This document shows, one piece after another, positions 35,707 to 46,264 of a stretch of DNA of 64,000 bases (positions within the stretch are counted from its first letter, which is position 1; every line of letters begins with the position of its first letter). Source of the DNA: Opitutales bacterium. GTDB lineage: Bacteria; Verrucomicrobiota; Verrucomicrobiia; Opitutales; Seribacteraceae. The stretch spans positions 62,001-126,000 of the forward strand of contig JAOFTV010000003.1 of assembly GCA_028045305.1 (NCBI GenBank), read 5' to 3'. A program made the translations under genes and the position numbers. Below the pieces are notes generated by a model. It saw only the letters and a list, made by a program, of their open reading frames with translations. It ran no database searches and was not told the DNA's origin.

Positions 35707-37374
35707 TCATTGTGTGGCAGATTCTTCATGCACCATAGGAAGTTTAATATAAAAAGTAGTTCCTATCCCTTCTTTACTATCAAACCAAATTTGTCCCTTA
35801 TGGGATTTAACAATTACATTGTGAGCAATGGCTAGTCCTTGACCCGTTCCGACACCCACCTCCTTGGTAGTAAAGAACGGTTCAAATATTCTCGTCTGCA
35901 CCTTTGCGGGAATACCCCCTCCGTTGTCCGCAATCGAAATGACTACACATTCAGCGTCTGGATAATGCTGGGTGGCTACTACAATTGCTCCTTTTTGCCC
36001 CTCCTTCATTCGATCACGAATCGCATGGGCACCATTGACGATTAAATTAAGTACGACCTGATTTATTTCTCCAACATTACAGGGAACCATAGGCATGCTG
36101 TCTTGAAGTCGTAAATCAAGTTCTGCATGATATTTCCATTCATTTGTCGCAACTACTACCGTGGACCTTATTGCTTGATTTAAATCATTTGGTCTTTTTG
36201 CCGATTCAGCATCCCGATAGGCAAAATTTTTCATCGACTTGACAATCGTAGTAATTCTAGAAATTCCTTCCGCTGCTTGCTCAACTGCTTCCTCTGCATT
36301 TTCTTTAAAAAAATCAATTTCGCCATCATCGGGAGCATCAGGAGACTGGTTCAATTTCTTTATAAAGCCATTCGTTGCATCTTTTAAAAAAAGAATGTTA
36401 TCATTGGCAAATTGGGATGGTGAATTGATCTCATGAGCAATACCTGATGCCAATTGACCCACCGCTTCCATTTTTTGGGCATGAACCAACTGGGTTTCCA
36501 ATTCCTGCCTTTGCCGCATTTCTAACTTAAGTTTGTCATTACTTTTTTGCAAGGCAGCTGTTCTTTTAAGAACTGTGCTCTCCAACCCAATAATCAAACC
36601 CTGCAGCTTTTTGGTAACAGAACGAATCTCGTAAGGCCCAGAAGCTTTCAGATTGAAAGGTTGGTTACGATCAATTGAATTTTTTGCAGCTTCTTCTAAT
36701 TTACGAATCGGACTGGCAAAACTTTTGTATGTTACGATGGCCAAGGAAACGACGAGGCAAAAATATAACCCGATTGCGATAAAAAAAAGCATAAACCTCG
36801 TACTTCTCTCCTCTTCCATAAGTGCCCACTTTTGAGCTATGGCTAACTGGGATTCTCTAAGGTTTGCTTTCGCTTTAGATTCTAAAAAGTCCAAACCTCC
36901 AGAAAGATTCTCTCGAGCAGAATCGTAACTTAACCTCGATTTATTCCGCTGTTTTAAGGAATGTAAATTTGGCTGTTCAAAAATATCCTCCATTGCAAAA
37001 ATTGCTGACTCCAAAATCTCCAAGTTGGCTTCAATTGGCTGCATGATTTTAACAGGATAGTTCTTGCGGTGCCGTTCCAAAATCACCCGCATACCTTCCT
37101 TGGCAGCACTCAACCTATCTCTCACCACACCATAAACGCCTGAATAGTTCTCGGGATAAATTTCCAGTGCTTTGGAAATATCCCTTGACGCATCTAAAAA
37201 TGCTATCACATCACTATACTCGGCAGAGCTCACTCCAGAGTTTTTACTTTCCTCTTTAAGCTCCCTGTTGGACCGAGCATTGCTTTCAAGCATCCACCAA
37301 CCAAAAATACCAACGAGCAAAGCACCTCCTAGGCTACCTGCCGAAAGTAGGCCGATGTAAGATTTTACTTTCAT
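35707..37374 (-). CDS. Sensor histidine kinase
   Basis: A 555-residue membrane kinase: TM1 (8-28), a helical periplasmic domain of about 165 residues, TM2 (195-217), a HAMP-like region (to about 265), a coiled coil, and the kinase core. His314 in GIAHEINSP is the phosphorylation site; the N box is '[13 protein letters not shown]', G boxes are 'DNGGGIP' and '[10 protein letters not shown]'. The gene lies 24 bases downstream of the response regulator gene, so the pair is co-transcribed. The ligand is unknown. Confidence 0.93.
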   Translation of the reverse strand: MKVKSYIGLLSAGSLGGALLVGIFGWWMLESNARSNRELKEESKNSGVSSAEYSDVIAFLDASRDISKALEIYPENYSGVYGVVRDRLSAAKEGMRVILERHRKNYPVKIMQPIEANLEILESAIFAMEDIFEQPNLHSLKQRNKSRLSYDSARENLSGGLDFLESKAKANLRESQLAIAQKWALMEEERSTRFMLFFIAIGLYFCLVVSLAIVTYKSFASPIRKLEEAAKNSIDRNQPFNLKASGPYEIRSVTKKLQGLIIGLESTVLKRTAALQKSNDKLKLEMRQRQELETQLVHAQKMEAVGQLASGIAHEINSPSQFANDNILFLKDATNGFIKKLNQSPDAPDDGEIDFFKENAEEAVEQAAEGISRITTIVKSMKNFAYRDAESAKRPNDLNQAIRSTVVVATNEWKYHAELDLRLQDSMPMVPCNVGEINQVVLNLIVNGAHAIRDRMKEGQKGAIVVATQHYPDAECVVISIADNGGGIPAKVQTRIFEPFFTTKEVGVGTGQGLAIAHNVIVKSHKGQIWFDSKEGIGTTFYIKLPMVHEESATQ

Positions 37375-37398
37375 GAACCCTTGTCCATTGCAATTCGA

Positions 37399-38547
37399 TT
37401 ACTTCGGATAAGATACAGGAATCAATACCTTAATCTTTTTGGGGAAGGGATCATCGGAGTAACAAGATGCATAATTTTTAATTACCTTAAGCAAGTGTCG
37501 GTCAATATCGGCACCGGACGATGCGATTAGCATACTTTCTTGAAGCAAGAGGTCTTCGGCTAAAATCATTCCTTCCATAAATTTTTTGTAACTCAATTCC
37601 TCCATTTCAAACTTGGATGCATTGTTGCTAAGTTGAGCTGCTAGAGCCTCTATTACAAAAGGAGCATAAATCTCCTGGCGGGATTCAAAGGTTTTAAGGA
37701 TTAAAGTATCTTCGTGCCCTTGCTCCTTGTAATAGTCGTAATCAAGTGCCAATCGAATGATAGAGGCACTTGCACGAATACCAGAACTGTCATCAGGCTC
37801 AAATTTTGGTTGAACATCTAAGCGCTGTAATATCTCGCCCACATCTTCCAGTCCGGGAATCAAGTCAACAATCTTGAGCGTCTCTGTCGGTAATTCACGA
37901 AGCATAATCTTGATCTCTGGAGGCAACTTCTCTCGATGATAAACCGCTTCGCTCACATGTGCAGGAAGAGAAAGGTAAGCAAGCTGAGAAAACACTGCCG
38001 CTACATCCACCCGCCAAGCTTGTGGTACCCCCAGAGACTCTGCCAAGGAGTTTGCTAGCCGTCTCACTCTTTGTGCCCGACCAAAGAATAAAGGCTGTAT
38101 GGTAGACAGAGACTGTGCGAGCGCATCAACCGCACCTCGCAAAGTTTGATCAAGCAATATCCTCTTACTGCAAATAAGGTCATACTGATTGACCGCATCC
38201 GTAAGTACATTAATCAAAGTTTCTGGAGGGCATGGTTTGGACAGCATCCTAAAGACATTTCCTTCATTAACTGCAGCCATGGCAGATTCAAAATCTGTGA
38301 ATCCAGTTAAAAGAACAGTCACAACTTCTGGGTCGATTTTTTTGATAGCGGCAAGCATTTCCGCACCATTCATTCTCGGCATTCTCATATCGGAAAGCAC
38401 AACCGCAAAGCCGCCCTCCTCTTGAAATAATTCTAAGCCTTCCTGTCCATCTGATGCCAAATGTAACTCAAATTTATTTCTAAGGTTTAATTGAAAGCCT
38501 TTAAGGATAGATTCCTCATCATCCACGCATAAAATTTTGGTATTCAT
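37399..38547 (-). CDS. Response regulator with degenerate HD-GYP-type output domain
   Basis: The receiver domain (1-120) is intact: Asp53 in LSDMRMPRMNG, Thr81 and Lys104. The rest, about 135-340, follows the pattern of RpfG-type HD domains: 'GRAQRVRRLANSLAESLG' for the SxxHxxRV helix and 'VAAVFSQLAYLSLPA' where HD-GYP enzymes read AALLHDIGKIGIP. The HD pair is SQ and the first His is missing, so cyclic-di-GMP hydrolysis is unlikely. It resembles regulators in which a catalytically dead HD domain binds a partner. It precedes its sensor kinase. Confidence 0.85.
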   Translation of the reverse strand: MNTKILCVDDEESILKGFQLNLRNKFELHLASDGQEGLELFQEEGGFAVVLSDMRMPRMNGAEMLAAIKKIDPEVVTVLLTGFTDFESAMAAVNEGNVFRMLSKPCPPETLINVLTDAVNQYDLICSKRILLDQTLRGAVDALAQSLSTIQPLFFGRAQRVRRLANSLAESLGVPQAWRVDVAAVFSQLAYLSLPAHVSEAVYHREKLPPEIKIMLRELPTETLKIVDLIPGLEDVGEILQRLDVQPKFEPDDSSGIRASASIIRLALDYDYYKEQGHEDTLILKTFESRQEIYAPFVIEALAAQLSNNASKFEMEELSYKKFMEGMILAEDLLLQESMLIASSGADIDRHLLKVIKNYASCYSDDPFPKKIKVLIPVSYPK

Positions 38548-38628
38548 AAATTTAAAAAGGTGATGATCTTGAAGAAATTACTCATCCCTCAGAAAACGAT
38601 TTAACAAGCAGTGGAAAAATAAGCATAT

Positions 38629-39597
38629 TTAATTTAGCCTGAAACCAGCCATTTTCTGTTCGACTTTCTTTTGATTTTTCCAATTTTCTGGCTTTGGGAA
38701 GTCTTGGTTTTGAAGCAGGTCTTTCATCGTCACTTCTTTGCTGGAAACTCCCGTTTTTGGAACATCCACTTTCGCAATCCACGCAATGGCATTGAGCACC
38801 AGTCTCCTTGCATCTAAGGATGCCCAATTTTCATGAAAGTGCGCCCCAGTAAATCCAAAGCCTCTTCCATAGTTGTAATCTTCGCCGCGCTGATAAGCCC
38901 ATGCCACATGCTGGGCCTCTTTACGCTTAAGAACTGCAGCGGCTACATTCGGGTTACCATGATGAGGATGTTTATCCACACCCGGTTTCAATCGTTTCAT
39001 AGTGTTCTCTGGTGGATGAGCAGAAAGTATTGGAAAGATTGACCCAATTGCAGAAGTCGCTTCACGAAACCTCATATGATAGTACCATTCATCCTGCATG
39101 GTAAAGGGCATGACCCCCTGAGTAATAGGATGACTGGGTAGAAGTTTAAATGATGCATTCCAAACTGGATTGACCGACCAATAAGGTTCAAAATACCCGC
39201 CAATCCATTTAAGAAAATGATCTCCGGCAGGCCCTTTTGTTGTTTCAACCCCATAATGGATACAGGCCAAACCAACCCCCCTCCGCATTATTTGATCAAA
39301 TTCCTTCAAGTGTTTGTTCAACAAGTGCCTAACTCCTCCATCGCAAGCAACCACAACGGCAGCAGCATCATCAAAGACGGTAACATCCTTTGGATAACCA
39401 GAATCCGTCACCACTTGTGTAGTAATTCCAATATTGGCATCCTCAAGATGTTTTGCCAAGAGCATGCAGCCAGCTGCGTGTTCATGAGCAAAAAAACCAT
39501 GACTCTTAGCACCTGCTACAAAGACCACCTTCTTATTCTTTGCAACGGAGCTAAATACTGTAACAAAAAAGATTAAACAAATTGTTGATATTTTCAT
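38629..39597 (-). CDS. ThuA-like domain protein (secreted)
   Basis: A 322-residue protein with a signal peptide (MKISTICLIFFVTVFSSVAK) and a ThuA-type class I glutamine amidotransferase-like fold: 'KVVFVAGAKSHGFFAHEHAAGCMLLAKHL', 'VVVACDGGVRHLLNKHLKEFDQI', 'GVGLACIHYGVE' and 'HPITQGV'. ThuA members occur widely in planctomycete and verrucomicrobial carbohydrate utilisation; the reaction is not established. A 16-residue tail holds the last conserved Lys-rich region. It stands alone on the minus strand between the two-component genes and the membrane unknowns. Confidence 0.9.
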   Translation of the reverse strand: MKISTICLIFFVTVFSSVAKNKKVVFVAGAKSHGFFAHEHAAGCMLLAKHLEDANIGITTQVVTDSGYPKDVTVFDDAAAVVVACDGGVRHLLNKHLKEFDQIMRRGVGLACIHYGVETTKGPAGDHFLKWIGGYFEPYWSVNPVWNASFKLLPSHPITQGVMPFTMQDEWYYHMRFREATSAIGSIFPILSAHPPENTMKRLKPGVDKHPHHGNPNVAAAVLKRKEAQHVAWAYQRGEDYNYGRGFGFTGAHFHENWASLDARRLVLNAIAWIAKVDVPKTGVSSKEVTMKDLLQNQDFPKPENWKNQKKVEQKMAGFRLN

Positions 39598-39703
39598 CTA
39601 ATAATTCTTAGCGTTTGGCCGCACAAATTGGAAACTAAAACCAAATTTTTAAGTTTAGCAGAAAAGTGCCTGCAGTGTTCTGGTACTTAATTTTCTAATT
39701 TAA

Positions 39704-41065
39704 TTAAGGATCAAGCTCCTTTATCGACAAGTAAAACCTTATGAAAAGCGGATCTTTAGAATCGATTTGAGCCATCACCTCTTCGCCCATTGATTCGAAA
39801 GATCGCCCAATACGTAGTACTAATTCTCTGTTCGATAATCTTTTTACACTAGGATCATCGCCATGAATCCTACGATACTCTGAAACCATTTCACATGAAT
39901 AAGTAGGCTCTTCGATTTTTTCAGCAAAAGAAGAGACTGGCGTGTTCAGCTTAACATCTTGGCTAGTTGTCGCTTTAGTCATCATCTTCCTATTTAAAGA
40001 TTTGAAGGTGCTTGGCTTCTTTTCCTGAGCACCGTGAGATTGAGGATAGAGAATGCTGGCAACGCGAAAATAATCAATACACTGGAGAGCATAAGCGACT
40101 GCAAAAGATGAGATGGGTACCTCCGCATCTTCTTTACGAATTCTCAGTAAACCACCTAGGCGCGAAGGGTATAAAAATTCTGATTGCCTCGACTTTATAA
40201 CCCAGCTCAATGTAGCCATGTTTTGTGTTCTGTTACCGGGGCTAAATTCGTCTTCAATAGCCAAAAACCAAGCTCTCGAATCCTCAACAGGCATAGGCAC
40301 GGGACGGCTAGGGTTTTCTACAATAATTCCGCGATAGGTGGATGGCCGAGCAAAGCATGCTTCCATTATTAACGAAGCTTGTTCTCCTCTACCAAAAACA
40401 ACTAAATTCTCGGCCAACAAGGGATAACTCGCTTTCAAGAAAGAGATTTTACCCATTAGGTCCTCAAGTGATTCAGTTGCCAGTAATAAGCAAGCTACTC
40501 CATTATTTAGAAGAAATGAAAAAGATTTTTCCAATTCTGCAAACTGATCTTCATAATCAGAATTGCTTGAAGCGGAGGTTAAGAAAATGAAGAAGCCTTC
40601 CGCAAACTCCAGCAAGTCTCCCTCTCTTCTAGCCAATCCATCCCTTACATCCTCAAACATAGCAGGACGTTTGAGCCCCGGAGTTACCACTCCACGCAAC
40701 ATTTGAAAATCTCGTATATCAAACTCTCCCAATGGGTCGTCTATGGTAGACAAATACTCCAGAAAACGATCTCTTTTAGGTAATGAGAAACTCATGACTT
40801 TTGAGGAATAATCATCCTCTTTGAGGATCTGTCCTTCGATCGAAAGTGAGTCGACAATAGCTTTTGGGGGTTCCGCAAAGTGATCGAGCCCCAGTTTGCT
40901 TAGCATGGGGTTTATAGAGCCCTGCAAGTAATTACCCCATGCCCAGCTTAGTCTTTTCGACGCGTAGGTTTCTACAAGACGGAAGCAAGCACCCTCAAGA
41001 ATATAAAGAGTCAAAAAACCAATCATTATTCCGCATGAAACAGACAATATCCTTTTGAAGATCAT
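39704..41065 (-). CDS. Membrane-anchored protein, possible inactive alpha/beta hydrolase
   Basis: I cannot name the family. The 453-residue product has an N-terminal membrane helix (about 6-25), then an extracytoplasmic part. At 221-245, 'NLVVFGRGEQASLIMEACF' looks like the strand and nucleophile elbow of an alpha/beta hydrolase (GxSxG) in which the Ser is Gly or Glu, followed by 'YRGIIVENPSRP' and 'AWFLAIEDEFSPG', where hydrolases place the acid loop. If so, it is catalytically dead. Its start overlaps the previous gene as ATGA. Confidence 0.5.
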   Translation of the reverse strand: MIFKRILSVSCGIMIGFLTLYILEGACFRLVETYASKRLSWAWGNYLQGSINPMLSKLGLDHFAEPPKAIVDSLSIEGQILKEDDYSSKVMSFSLPKRDRFLEYLSTIDDPLGEFDIRDFQMLRGVVTPGLKRPAMFEDVRDGLARREGDLLEFAEGFFIFLTSASSNSDYEDQFAELEKSFSFLLNNGVACLLLATESLEDLMGKISFLKASYPLLAENLVVFGRGEQASLIMEACFARPSTYRGIIVENPSRPVPMPVEDSRAWFLAIEDEFSPGNRTQNMATLSWVIKSRQSEFLYPSRLGGLLRIRKEDAEVPISSFAVAYALQCIDYFRVASILYPQSHGAQEKKPSTFKSLNRKMMTKATTSQDVKLNTPVSSFAEKIEEPTYSCEMVSEYRRIHGDDPSVKRLSNRELVLRIGRSFESMGEEVMAQIDSKDPLFIRFYLSIKELDP

Positions 41066-42066
41066 TTCTTAATAACTAATTCTGCACCCTCATCCGTCTC
41101 TTCAACAACCGCCCCGACTTCCTCAGGTTCGCCGATTGGATTCAAATCGTCAGTTATCTCATTTTCTTTATTGTATTCAACGGGCGTGGAAGATGGGGTG
41201 GTGGCTTCCTCCTCCTGGGTAATGCTATTCAAATTAGGAGAAGCTTCTTCTTCCTCTCCCATAGATGATTCTTCCAAAGGGTCACTTTCCTGGGAAAGAT
41301 CAACATCCATTGCTTCATTCGCTCCTACTGGCAAATTTTCTTGGTCAGTAGTGTCATCTTCGCCAACTGTAGTTAATAAATTTTCGTCGACATCTTCAGG
41401 GCTGGGCGGGACTCCCTTATCCTTGCCAGCGAGATTTTCTTCAGTATTTGGTGGTGGCTGGCCTTCGCTTAAAACTACTTTTTCACTATTTTTCTGCTCA
41501 ATTTTTGTAATTGGCGGCTGGATTTCCGAACGAATTATGGGAGAAAGTGGATCGTCAGCATAACCCTTACCCCTGCCCTCATTTAGGCTCTTTCGTTTGA
41601 TGTGCAATCCATACCATAAAATACATACCGCGCCAGGATAGGTGAAAAGCGTGACAGTGAACAAGCTAAGTTTGTCCTCCCGCGTAACCGTATTGTCGTC
41701 ATGAATGAAACGAAACCAAAAACTAAAAAGCAGGGCAATTAGAGGTATAGAAATTGCAAAACTAAGGAATTTTATCTGTATACGTTGGCTAGGTAAAAAG
41801 CTGGTGATGATTAAACAAAATGAACCAAGGCCGATATATGCCCCTAAGCCAACTTTCAATCTTAGTAGGTGGTCTGCAACTGTATCAGGTTTGCCCAAGC
41901 CAAGGATTTCAGACACGCTGTACCCCATAAACCTAAACTCGACTAATACTTGCGTAAAATTTTCTAACGACAACGCGTTGAATTCAATTACTGCACCCAT
42001 AAAAGCCAAGACCAACAAACCTACTGCACCTGCAGTGAAGAAAAGGGCTTTGCTCAAGGCATGCAT
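41062..42066 (-). CDS. Membrane protein with long acidic cytoplasmic or periplasmic tail
   Basis: A 334-residue protein. Residues 5-145 contain about four hydrophobic helices, including 'FFTAGAVGLLVLAFMGAV' and 'LFTVTLFTYPGAVCILWYGL'; residues 160-334 form a low-complexity tail rich in Glu, Asp, Pro, Thr and Ser that is probably disordered. No homology is recognised. It is translationally coupled (ATGA) to the possible inactive hydrolase downstream, suggesting a two-protein membrane complex. The 216 bases beyond its other side show no recognisable feature. Confidence 0.6.
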   Translation of the reverse strand: MHALSKALFFTAGAVGLLVLAFMGAVIEFNALSLENFTQVLVEFRFMGYSVSEILGLGKPDTVADHLLRLKVGLGAYIGLGSFCLIITSFLPSQRIQIKFLSFAISIPLIALLFSFWFRFIHDDNTVTREDKLSLFTVTLFTYPGAVCILWYGLHIKRKSLNEGRGKGYADDPLSPIIRSEIQPPITKIEQKNSEKVVLSEGQPPPNTEENLAGKDKGVPPSPEDVDENLLTTVGEDDTTDQENLPVGANEAMDVDLSQESDPLEESSMGEEEEASPNLNSITQEEEATTPSSTPVEYNKENEITDDLNPIGEPEEVGAVVEETDEGAELVIKK

Positions 42067-42282
42067 TACAAAATAAAGCTATTACCTTTCTGACATCGCA
42101 ATATAAAGCAAGGCAAACCTCATATCAGAAATCTTAATACTGAAAAAATGCTTCCAAGGACACTAATATACATTGACCTAAAATTAATCTCTAAACCTTT
42201 GAGCATAAATGAAGCTAATTCGATGCAAAATTCACCCAACTATACAAAATGGGGAAATTTCGGAAATAATTGAATAGACTTT

Positions 42283-42981
42283 TCACTTACGAAGAACACG
42301 AATTAAAAGATCATCCCATAGCATTTCTTGTTCAGCATAGGAGAAACCCCACAATACACACTTTCCAGCAAGATTGTTTATCACGGAATTCATGGCAGCT
42401 ACCTGACCCGACTGAGCAGACTCCAGCCTTACCTCCAGTCTTATCAGCATCTCTGCCTTATCAGTTTGCTCGACAATCTGTAAACATACACGCATCCACT
42501 CCCTGGAGTCCCAGTCTATATAATTCTCATGTTTCCAGTAATCCAAGTAAGATAAAATACCAGTTTTAGAAACGGGATTCAGCCGGTAGTGAATTCCCCT
42601 TATACCCCCAATGGCTCCTGAGAATGCACTATGTCTTCTGCTTTTTACCCCACCTAGGCAGGAGAAGGACAACTCCATCGTTTCAGTTCCCAATCGGGGG
42701 CCAAATAAAAACCCATGCTCCCCCACCGGATTACCCGGTAAAACAAGGCATTTTCGACCATCTCGTCGGTGTACCGAAAAACTTCCTTCCAAAATAAAAA
42801 AATCTTTAGGTAGCTTACCGTCCTCAATTTCTTCAAAATTCTGCTCGTAGATGACCTTCCAGTCCTTCTCTCTTTTTTGGGGAGAAGTGCCATGGGCTTT
42901 ATCAAAAAAAGATACGAGAAACACGCACAGAAGACTTAAAAAAAACCTATTCACGGCTAGATAAATTACTACTTTCCTCAT
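42283..42981 (-). CDS. Secreted concanavalin-like (DUF1080-type) domain protein
   Basis: A 232-residue protein with a signal peptide. The mature part begins 'WKVIYEQNFEEIEDGKLPKDF', then 'GSFSVHRRDGRKCLVLPGNP' and ends 'YAEQEMLWDDLLIRVLRK', the pattern of a jelly-roll domain like that at the end of the beta-propeller protein at 62.3 kb. It is the last gene of the long minus-strand array and overlaps the FtsX gene. The GTG at 42954 would give a shorter signal peptide starting MNRFFLSLLC and is a realistic alternative start. Confidence 0.65.
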   Translation of the reverse strand: MRKVVIYLAVNRFFLSLLCVFLVSFFDKAHGTSPQKREKDWKVIYEQNFEEIEDGKLPKDFFILEGSFSVHRRDGRKCLVLPGNPVGEHGFLFGPRLGTETMELSFSCLGGVKSRRHSAFSGAIGGIRGIHYRLNPVSKTGILSYLDYWKHENYIDWDSREWMRVCLQIVEQTDKAEMLIRLEVRLESAQSGQVAAMNSVINNLAGKCVLWGFSYAEQEMLWDDLLIRVLRK

Positions 42982-45900
42982 TTAATCCCAAGCGAATTGC
43001 CAAAAATACAGAAAAAACCGTCACGCAGATTAAGGTAACACCGAAACTGAGCACGCCTCCCAAATAAAAATTACCCGAACTGCTCAAAATAGCGGGCAAG
43101 ACACCAAGCAATCCAGCCCCAAACCCAATCGATAGCCCCCAAGCGACAAGGCTTATATTTTCCTTCCATGCGAGTACTCTCAAGCGTGCTAAGGAATACC
43201 CAATGGCATTCAAAATTGCCTGCTCTTTTCTTCGCTCCCACAAATTTCTCATAATTGCGACAAGCAAACCAAAAGTGCCAAGAATAACACCGAGACCACC
43301 AAGAAATTGAAAGATCGAAAGATAAGTATTTTCCACTTCTTTGAGCCTGTGTAATCTCTCTTGGATCAATTGCGTTTCGGGACCGTAATTAAAAAGCCTG
43401 TCTTTTAAATGATTCAAAACAATTTGCTGCCGGTCATTTTCCACATCTATCCAAAAATTCTGGTATCCTCCCCTTCCGGGAAAAAGTTTAACCCAATGCT
43501 CTTCAGCAAAATACAAGCCGCCCTGAAGAAAGCTGCCCTTAACAACTGCAGCAATCTGGATTTTAAAAGTTTTTCCCTCGCCATTGGTATACGGAATCTG
43601 GTCACCAACTTTCTTCTTCAACGCCCACATTAAAGTATTTTGATCAACCAAAGCAGGGTAGATGCCGTCTGCGATTGGCTTGCTCAATGCAGACCAGTTT
43701 CCTTCCACAAATTCAAAGCGTCCACTCAGCTGACCCAATGGAACTCCATACAGCGGTGGAGTCTGGGCCTGGTTCAAGTTTAAACAACTTGCATCATCTC
43801 CATCCTTTACCCGTAAGGAAACCAAAGAGACACCGTTCATGATACCCGGGTCTAGGTCGAACAATGCTTCTGCTTCGGTCCCGAGTAAATCATCATACAA
43901 AGGAAGGCTGGTCTTTAAAATATGAGAAAATCCACCCGTGCCTGAGTCTAGCTTAGAGCAGTCTTCAGCTGCTTTTTGTCGAAATGCCCCTGCCCCAATT
44001 ACCAAAAAGGAACCAACAGCAAGAATGCCGACTACGATTAACTTCCTACCAATCCTGCGATCCAATTGTAGCAGAAATTTGGGTTCGCCCACATTATGTT
44101 TGGTTTTTTTGTGGAACCTAAAAAATCCGCCCAACCCAGCCGTAAGGACCAAGGCACCAACTCCAAAAAAAGTTGGCCCCACAGGCAATTGATTAAGCCA
44201 ACCAAATATGGAAAGCAAAATTGCAGTCGTCCATATCGCGACTAAAAACCATCTTCCCCCATCCGGTTTTTTAATTTCAGAACCAGCACAGGGTACGATA
44301 AACTCTCCTCCATTTAACAATGCCACGGGTGCTTGCCTGGATTGTTTTCGACTGACCCAGGCCAAGGTGAACAAACCCATGCAAAAACTACCAAGAGCCC
44401 CAATTCCAATCGATTGTGCCGTTGGAGCGTAAATGATTTGAAGGTTGGAAACCGCCCCGCCCCATGACCCTCCCAGCATCGCCAAGATTCCTTTTCCAAA
44501 AAACCATGCCCAACCTAAACCCATCAGGGAGCCAAGCAAACATACAACACCCGCTTCGGCCCAAGTCAGTACTTTTACCCGCATAGGACTATAACCTAGT
44601 GCAAAAAATAGGCCGACCTGCCGGTTTCTTTGCTCCATAGAAAAACCAAAGAGCATCGCACTTAAAGATACGCCAGCCAGGATCACAAAAAATCCAAAAG
44701 CAAGAAAGAGCTGGCTAAAATCAACCGGGCCGGATACCGCATTTTTCGCATCATTTTTCAATTGAATAATGCGTAAGCCTGAATCTGACGACCTTAACTT
44801 TTCTTGCAAATCAGTCTGCAATCTCTGGGCTGATCTCTTTCCGAATGCCCGAAGGCCTGTATGGTTCCCCCAACGATTCCCCCACATTTCCTGGGCTGCC
44901 AAAAGAGATACAAATGCTTTGGGACTCCCACGAAAATCATCCCAGTATTTCTCATCTTTTGGCCTAATCTTATACTTAATCGGAATACCCGTATCCCATT
45001 CTCCGCAATTTTCTGCATCACTTAAGCCCGGGAACCTTGGAGTCCAATCGCTCTCTTGCCCAGAATCAATTTTTTTAGGCATCGGCAATATTTTTCCGAC
45101 CTCAAATGACTCTAAGCTTTGCAATAATTCTCGGCTTTCTCCGACGGTGTAATACTGCAGGCTCACACGATCTCCAAGACTAAGATTTAAATCTTGTGCA
45201 GCCCATTGGTTTAGGGCGATTTGATCGTCTGACCACTCTCCGGAAAGCAATCCTTCCGCTCTCGGCTCCACTCCACAAACCATCGAGTATGGAATTATTG
45301 ATCTACTCTGGTCCTGCCCTATTACAGGCTTACTTATAGCGTTAACTAAATAGGTAAATTCACCTTGTAAACTTGGATTAATTTCCATGGCCTTATCTAC
45401 GATAGAATCTGAGAGAAAAACACTACGTGTGCGAAGACTCCAGGCTTCATTTGACTGTAGTTTTTTTATATCCAGACCAGCATCCGATAAAGTCCATACG
45501 CGTTCCATGTTCTCTTCCAAAATATTTTCGGGCTCATTGGTTAAGACAAGGAGTAGATTGGCAAAATCCGTTCGTTCTCCAACCGGGTCAAAGTTAACAA
45601 ACATATCCTCTTGCAACAGGGAAAGGGGGGCAAAGACGGTTCGAATCGGCTCCATGTTTGCTCGCAAAGAAAATTTTCCCAACTGGGAAGAGTTTAATAC
45701 TCCCCCAAATGGACGATTCCAGGAAACAAAACGGGCATCACGTTCTCCAGACAAGGGAGCATCACGCGAAAAAAGACTTGGCTCTTCCACTCTTAAAATC
45801 ATTCGGGTGCCAGCTTTTACTCCCAACTCATTGGCAAGATCTGGGCTGAACCAAAAATTTTGCTGCTTAAGATCAGGTGCTTGTTTGGGGTCCTTCGCAA

Positions 45901-46264
45901 AATCAAAAAAACGATCGTCTATACCCAAGACCTGTACTCCACTTGCACGAACCTTACCATCCGGAGATGCCAGGGTTCCCTGAGTCATCAAGACTGGAGC
46001 AAATTGGGCAGACTCATTACCTTTCCAACCGGCCTGCATACGATTGGCCAAATCGGCATGAAAATACCCATCCTCAGATATAAAAAGGTGAGTAATTTTT
46101 CCAATACGTTCGAGGGCCTGGTAAGACAAGCTGGCCCGAACTGAATCTCCCACTGTCAAAGCACCCACAAGGATCATGGAGGCAAGGGCCGCCCCCAAAG
46201 AGGTCCCCAAGTGTTGTCGCTTGGAATATTTTAAATTGGCGAAAACAATTCGCCAGATCCTCAT
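42947..46264 (-). CDS. Large FtsX-like ABC permease (YbbP-like)
   Basis: A 1105-residue permease with one N-terminal helix and two FtsX modules, as in YbbP: the first around 'FSMEQRNRQVGLFFALGYSPMRVKVL', the second around 'RNLWERRKEQAILNAIGYSLARLRVL'. The large extracytoplasmic domains lie between. It starts in the stop of the LolD-like ATPase gene (ATGA). E. coli YbbA-YbbP is encoded beside the TesA thioesterase; a thioesterase of a different fold lies close by here too. It probably extracts or moves a hydrophobic compound made by the neighbouring enzymes (inference). Confidence 0.88.
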   Translation of the reverse strand: MRIWRIVFANLKYSKRQHLGTSLGAALASMILVGALTVGDSVRASLSYQALERIGKITHLFISEDGYFHADLANRMQAGWKGNESAQFAPVLMTQGTLASPDGKVRASGVQVLGIDDRFFDFAKDPKQAPDLKQQNFWFSPDLANELGVKAGTRMILRVEEPSLFSRDAPLSGERDARFVSWNRPFGGVLNSSQLGKFSLRANMEPIRTVFAPLSLLQEDMFVNFDPVGERTDFANLLLVLTNEPENILEENMERVWTLSDAGLDIKKLQSNEAWSLRTRSVFLSDSIVDKAMEINPSLQGEFTYLVNAISKPVIGQDQSRSIIPYSMVCGVEPRAEGLLSGEWSDDQIALNQWAAQDLNLSLGDRVSLQYYTVGESRELLQSLESFEVGKILPMPKKIDSGQESDWTPRFPGLSDAENCGEWDTGIPIKYKIRPKDEKYWDDFRGSPKAFVSLLAAQEMWGNRWGNHTGLRAFGKRSAQRLQTDLQEKLRSSDSGLRIIQLKNDAKNAVSGPVDFSQLFLAFGFFVILAGVSLSAMLFGFSMEQRNRQVGLFFALGYSPMRVKVLTWAEAGVVCLLGSLMGLGWAWFFGKGILAMLGGSWGGAVSNLQIIYAPTAQSIGIGALGSFCMGLFTLAWVSRKQSRQAPVALLNGGEFIVPCAGSEIKKPDGGRWFLVAIWTTAILLSIFGWLNQLPVGPTFFGVGALVLTAGLGGFFRFHKKTKHNVGEPKFLLQLDRRIGRKLIVVGILAVGSFLVIGAGAFRQKAAEDCSKLDSGTGGFSHILKTSLPLYDDLLGTEAEALFDLDPGIMNGVSLVSLRVKDGDDASCLNLNQAQTPPLYGVPLGQLSGRFEFVEGNWSALSKPIADGIYPALVDQNTLMWALKKKVGDQIPYTNGEGKTFKIQIAAVVKGSFLQGGLYFAEEHWVKLFPGRGGYQNFWIDVENDRQQIVLNHLKDRLFNYGPETQLIQERLHRLKEVENTYLSIFQFLGGLGVILGTFGLLVAIMRNLWERRKEQAILNAIGYSLARLRVLAWKENISLVAWGLSIGFGAGLLGVLPAILSSSGNFYLGGVLSFGVTLICVTVFSVFLAIRLGLNEESSNLSSRE

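Noticed and set aside
42947-46264. Many plus-strand ORFs of 60-200 residues inside the large FtsX gene
   Set aside because: All are antisense shadows; the minus frame has clear FtsX motifs throughout.
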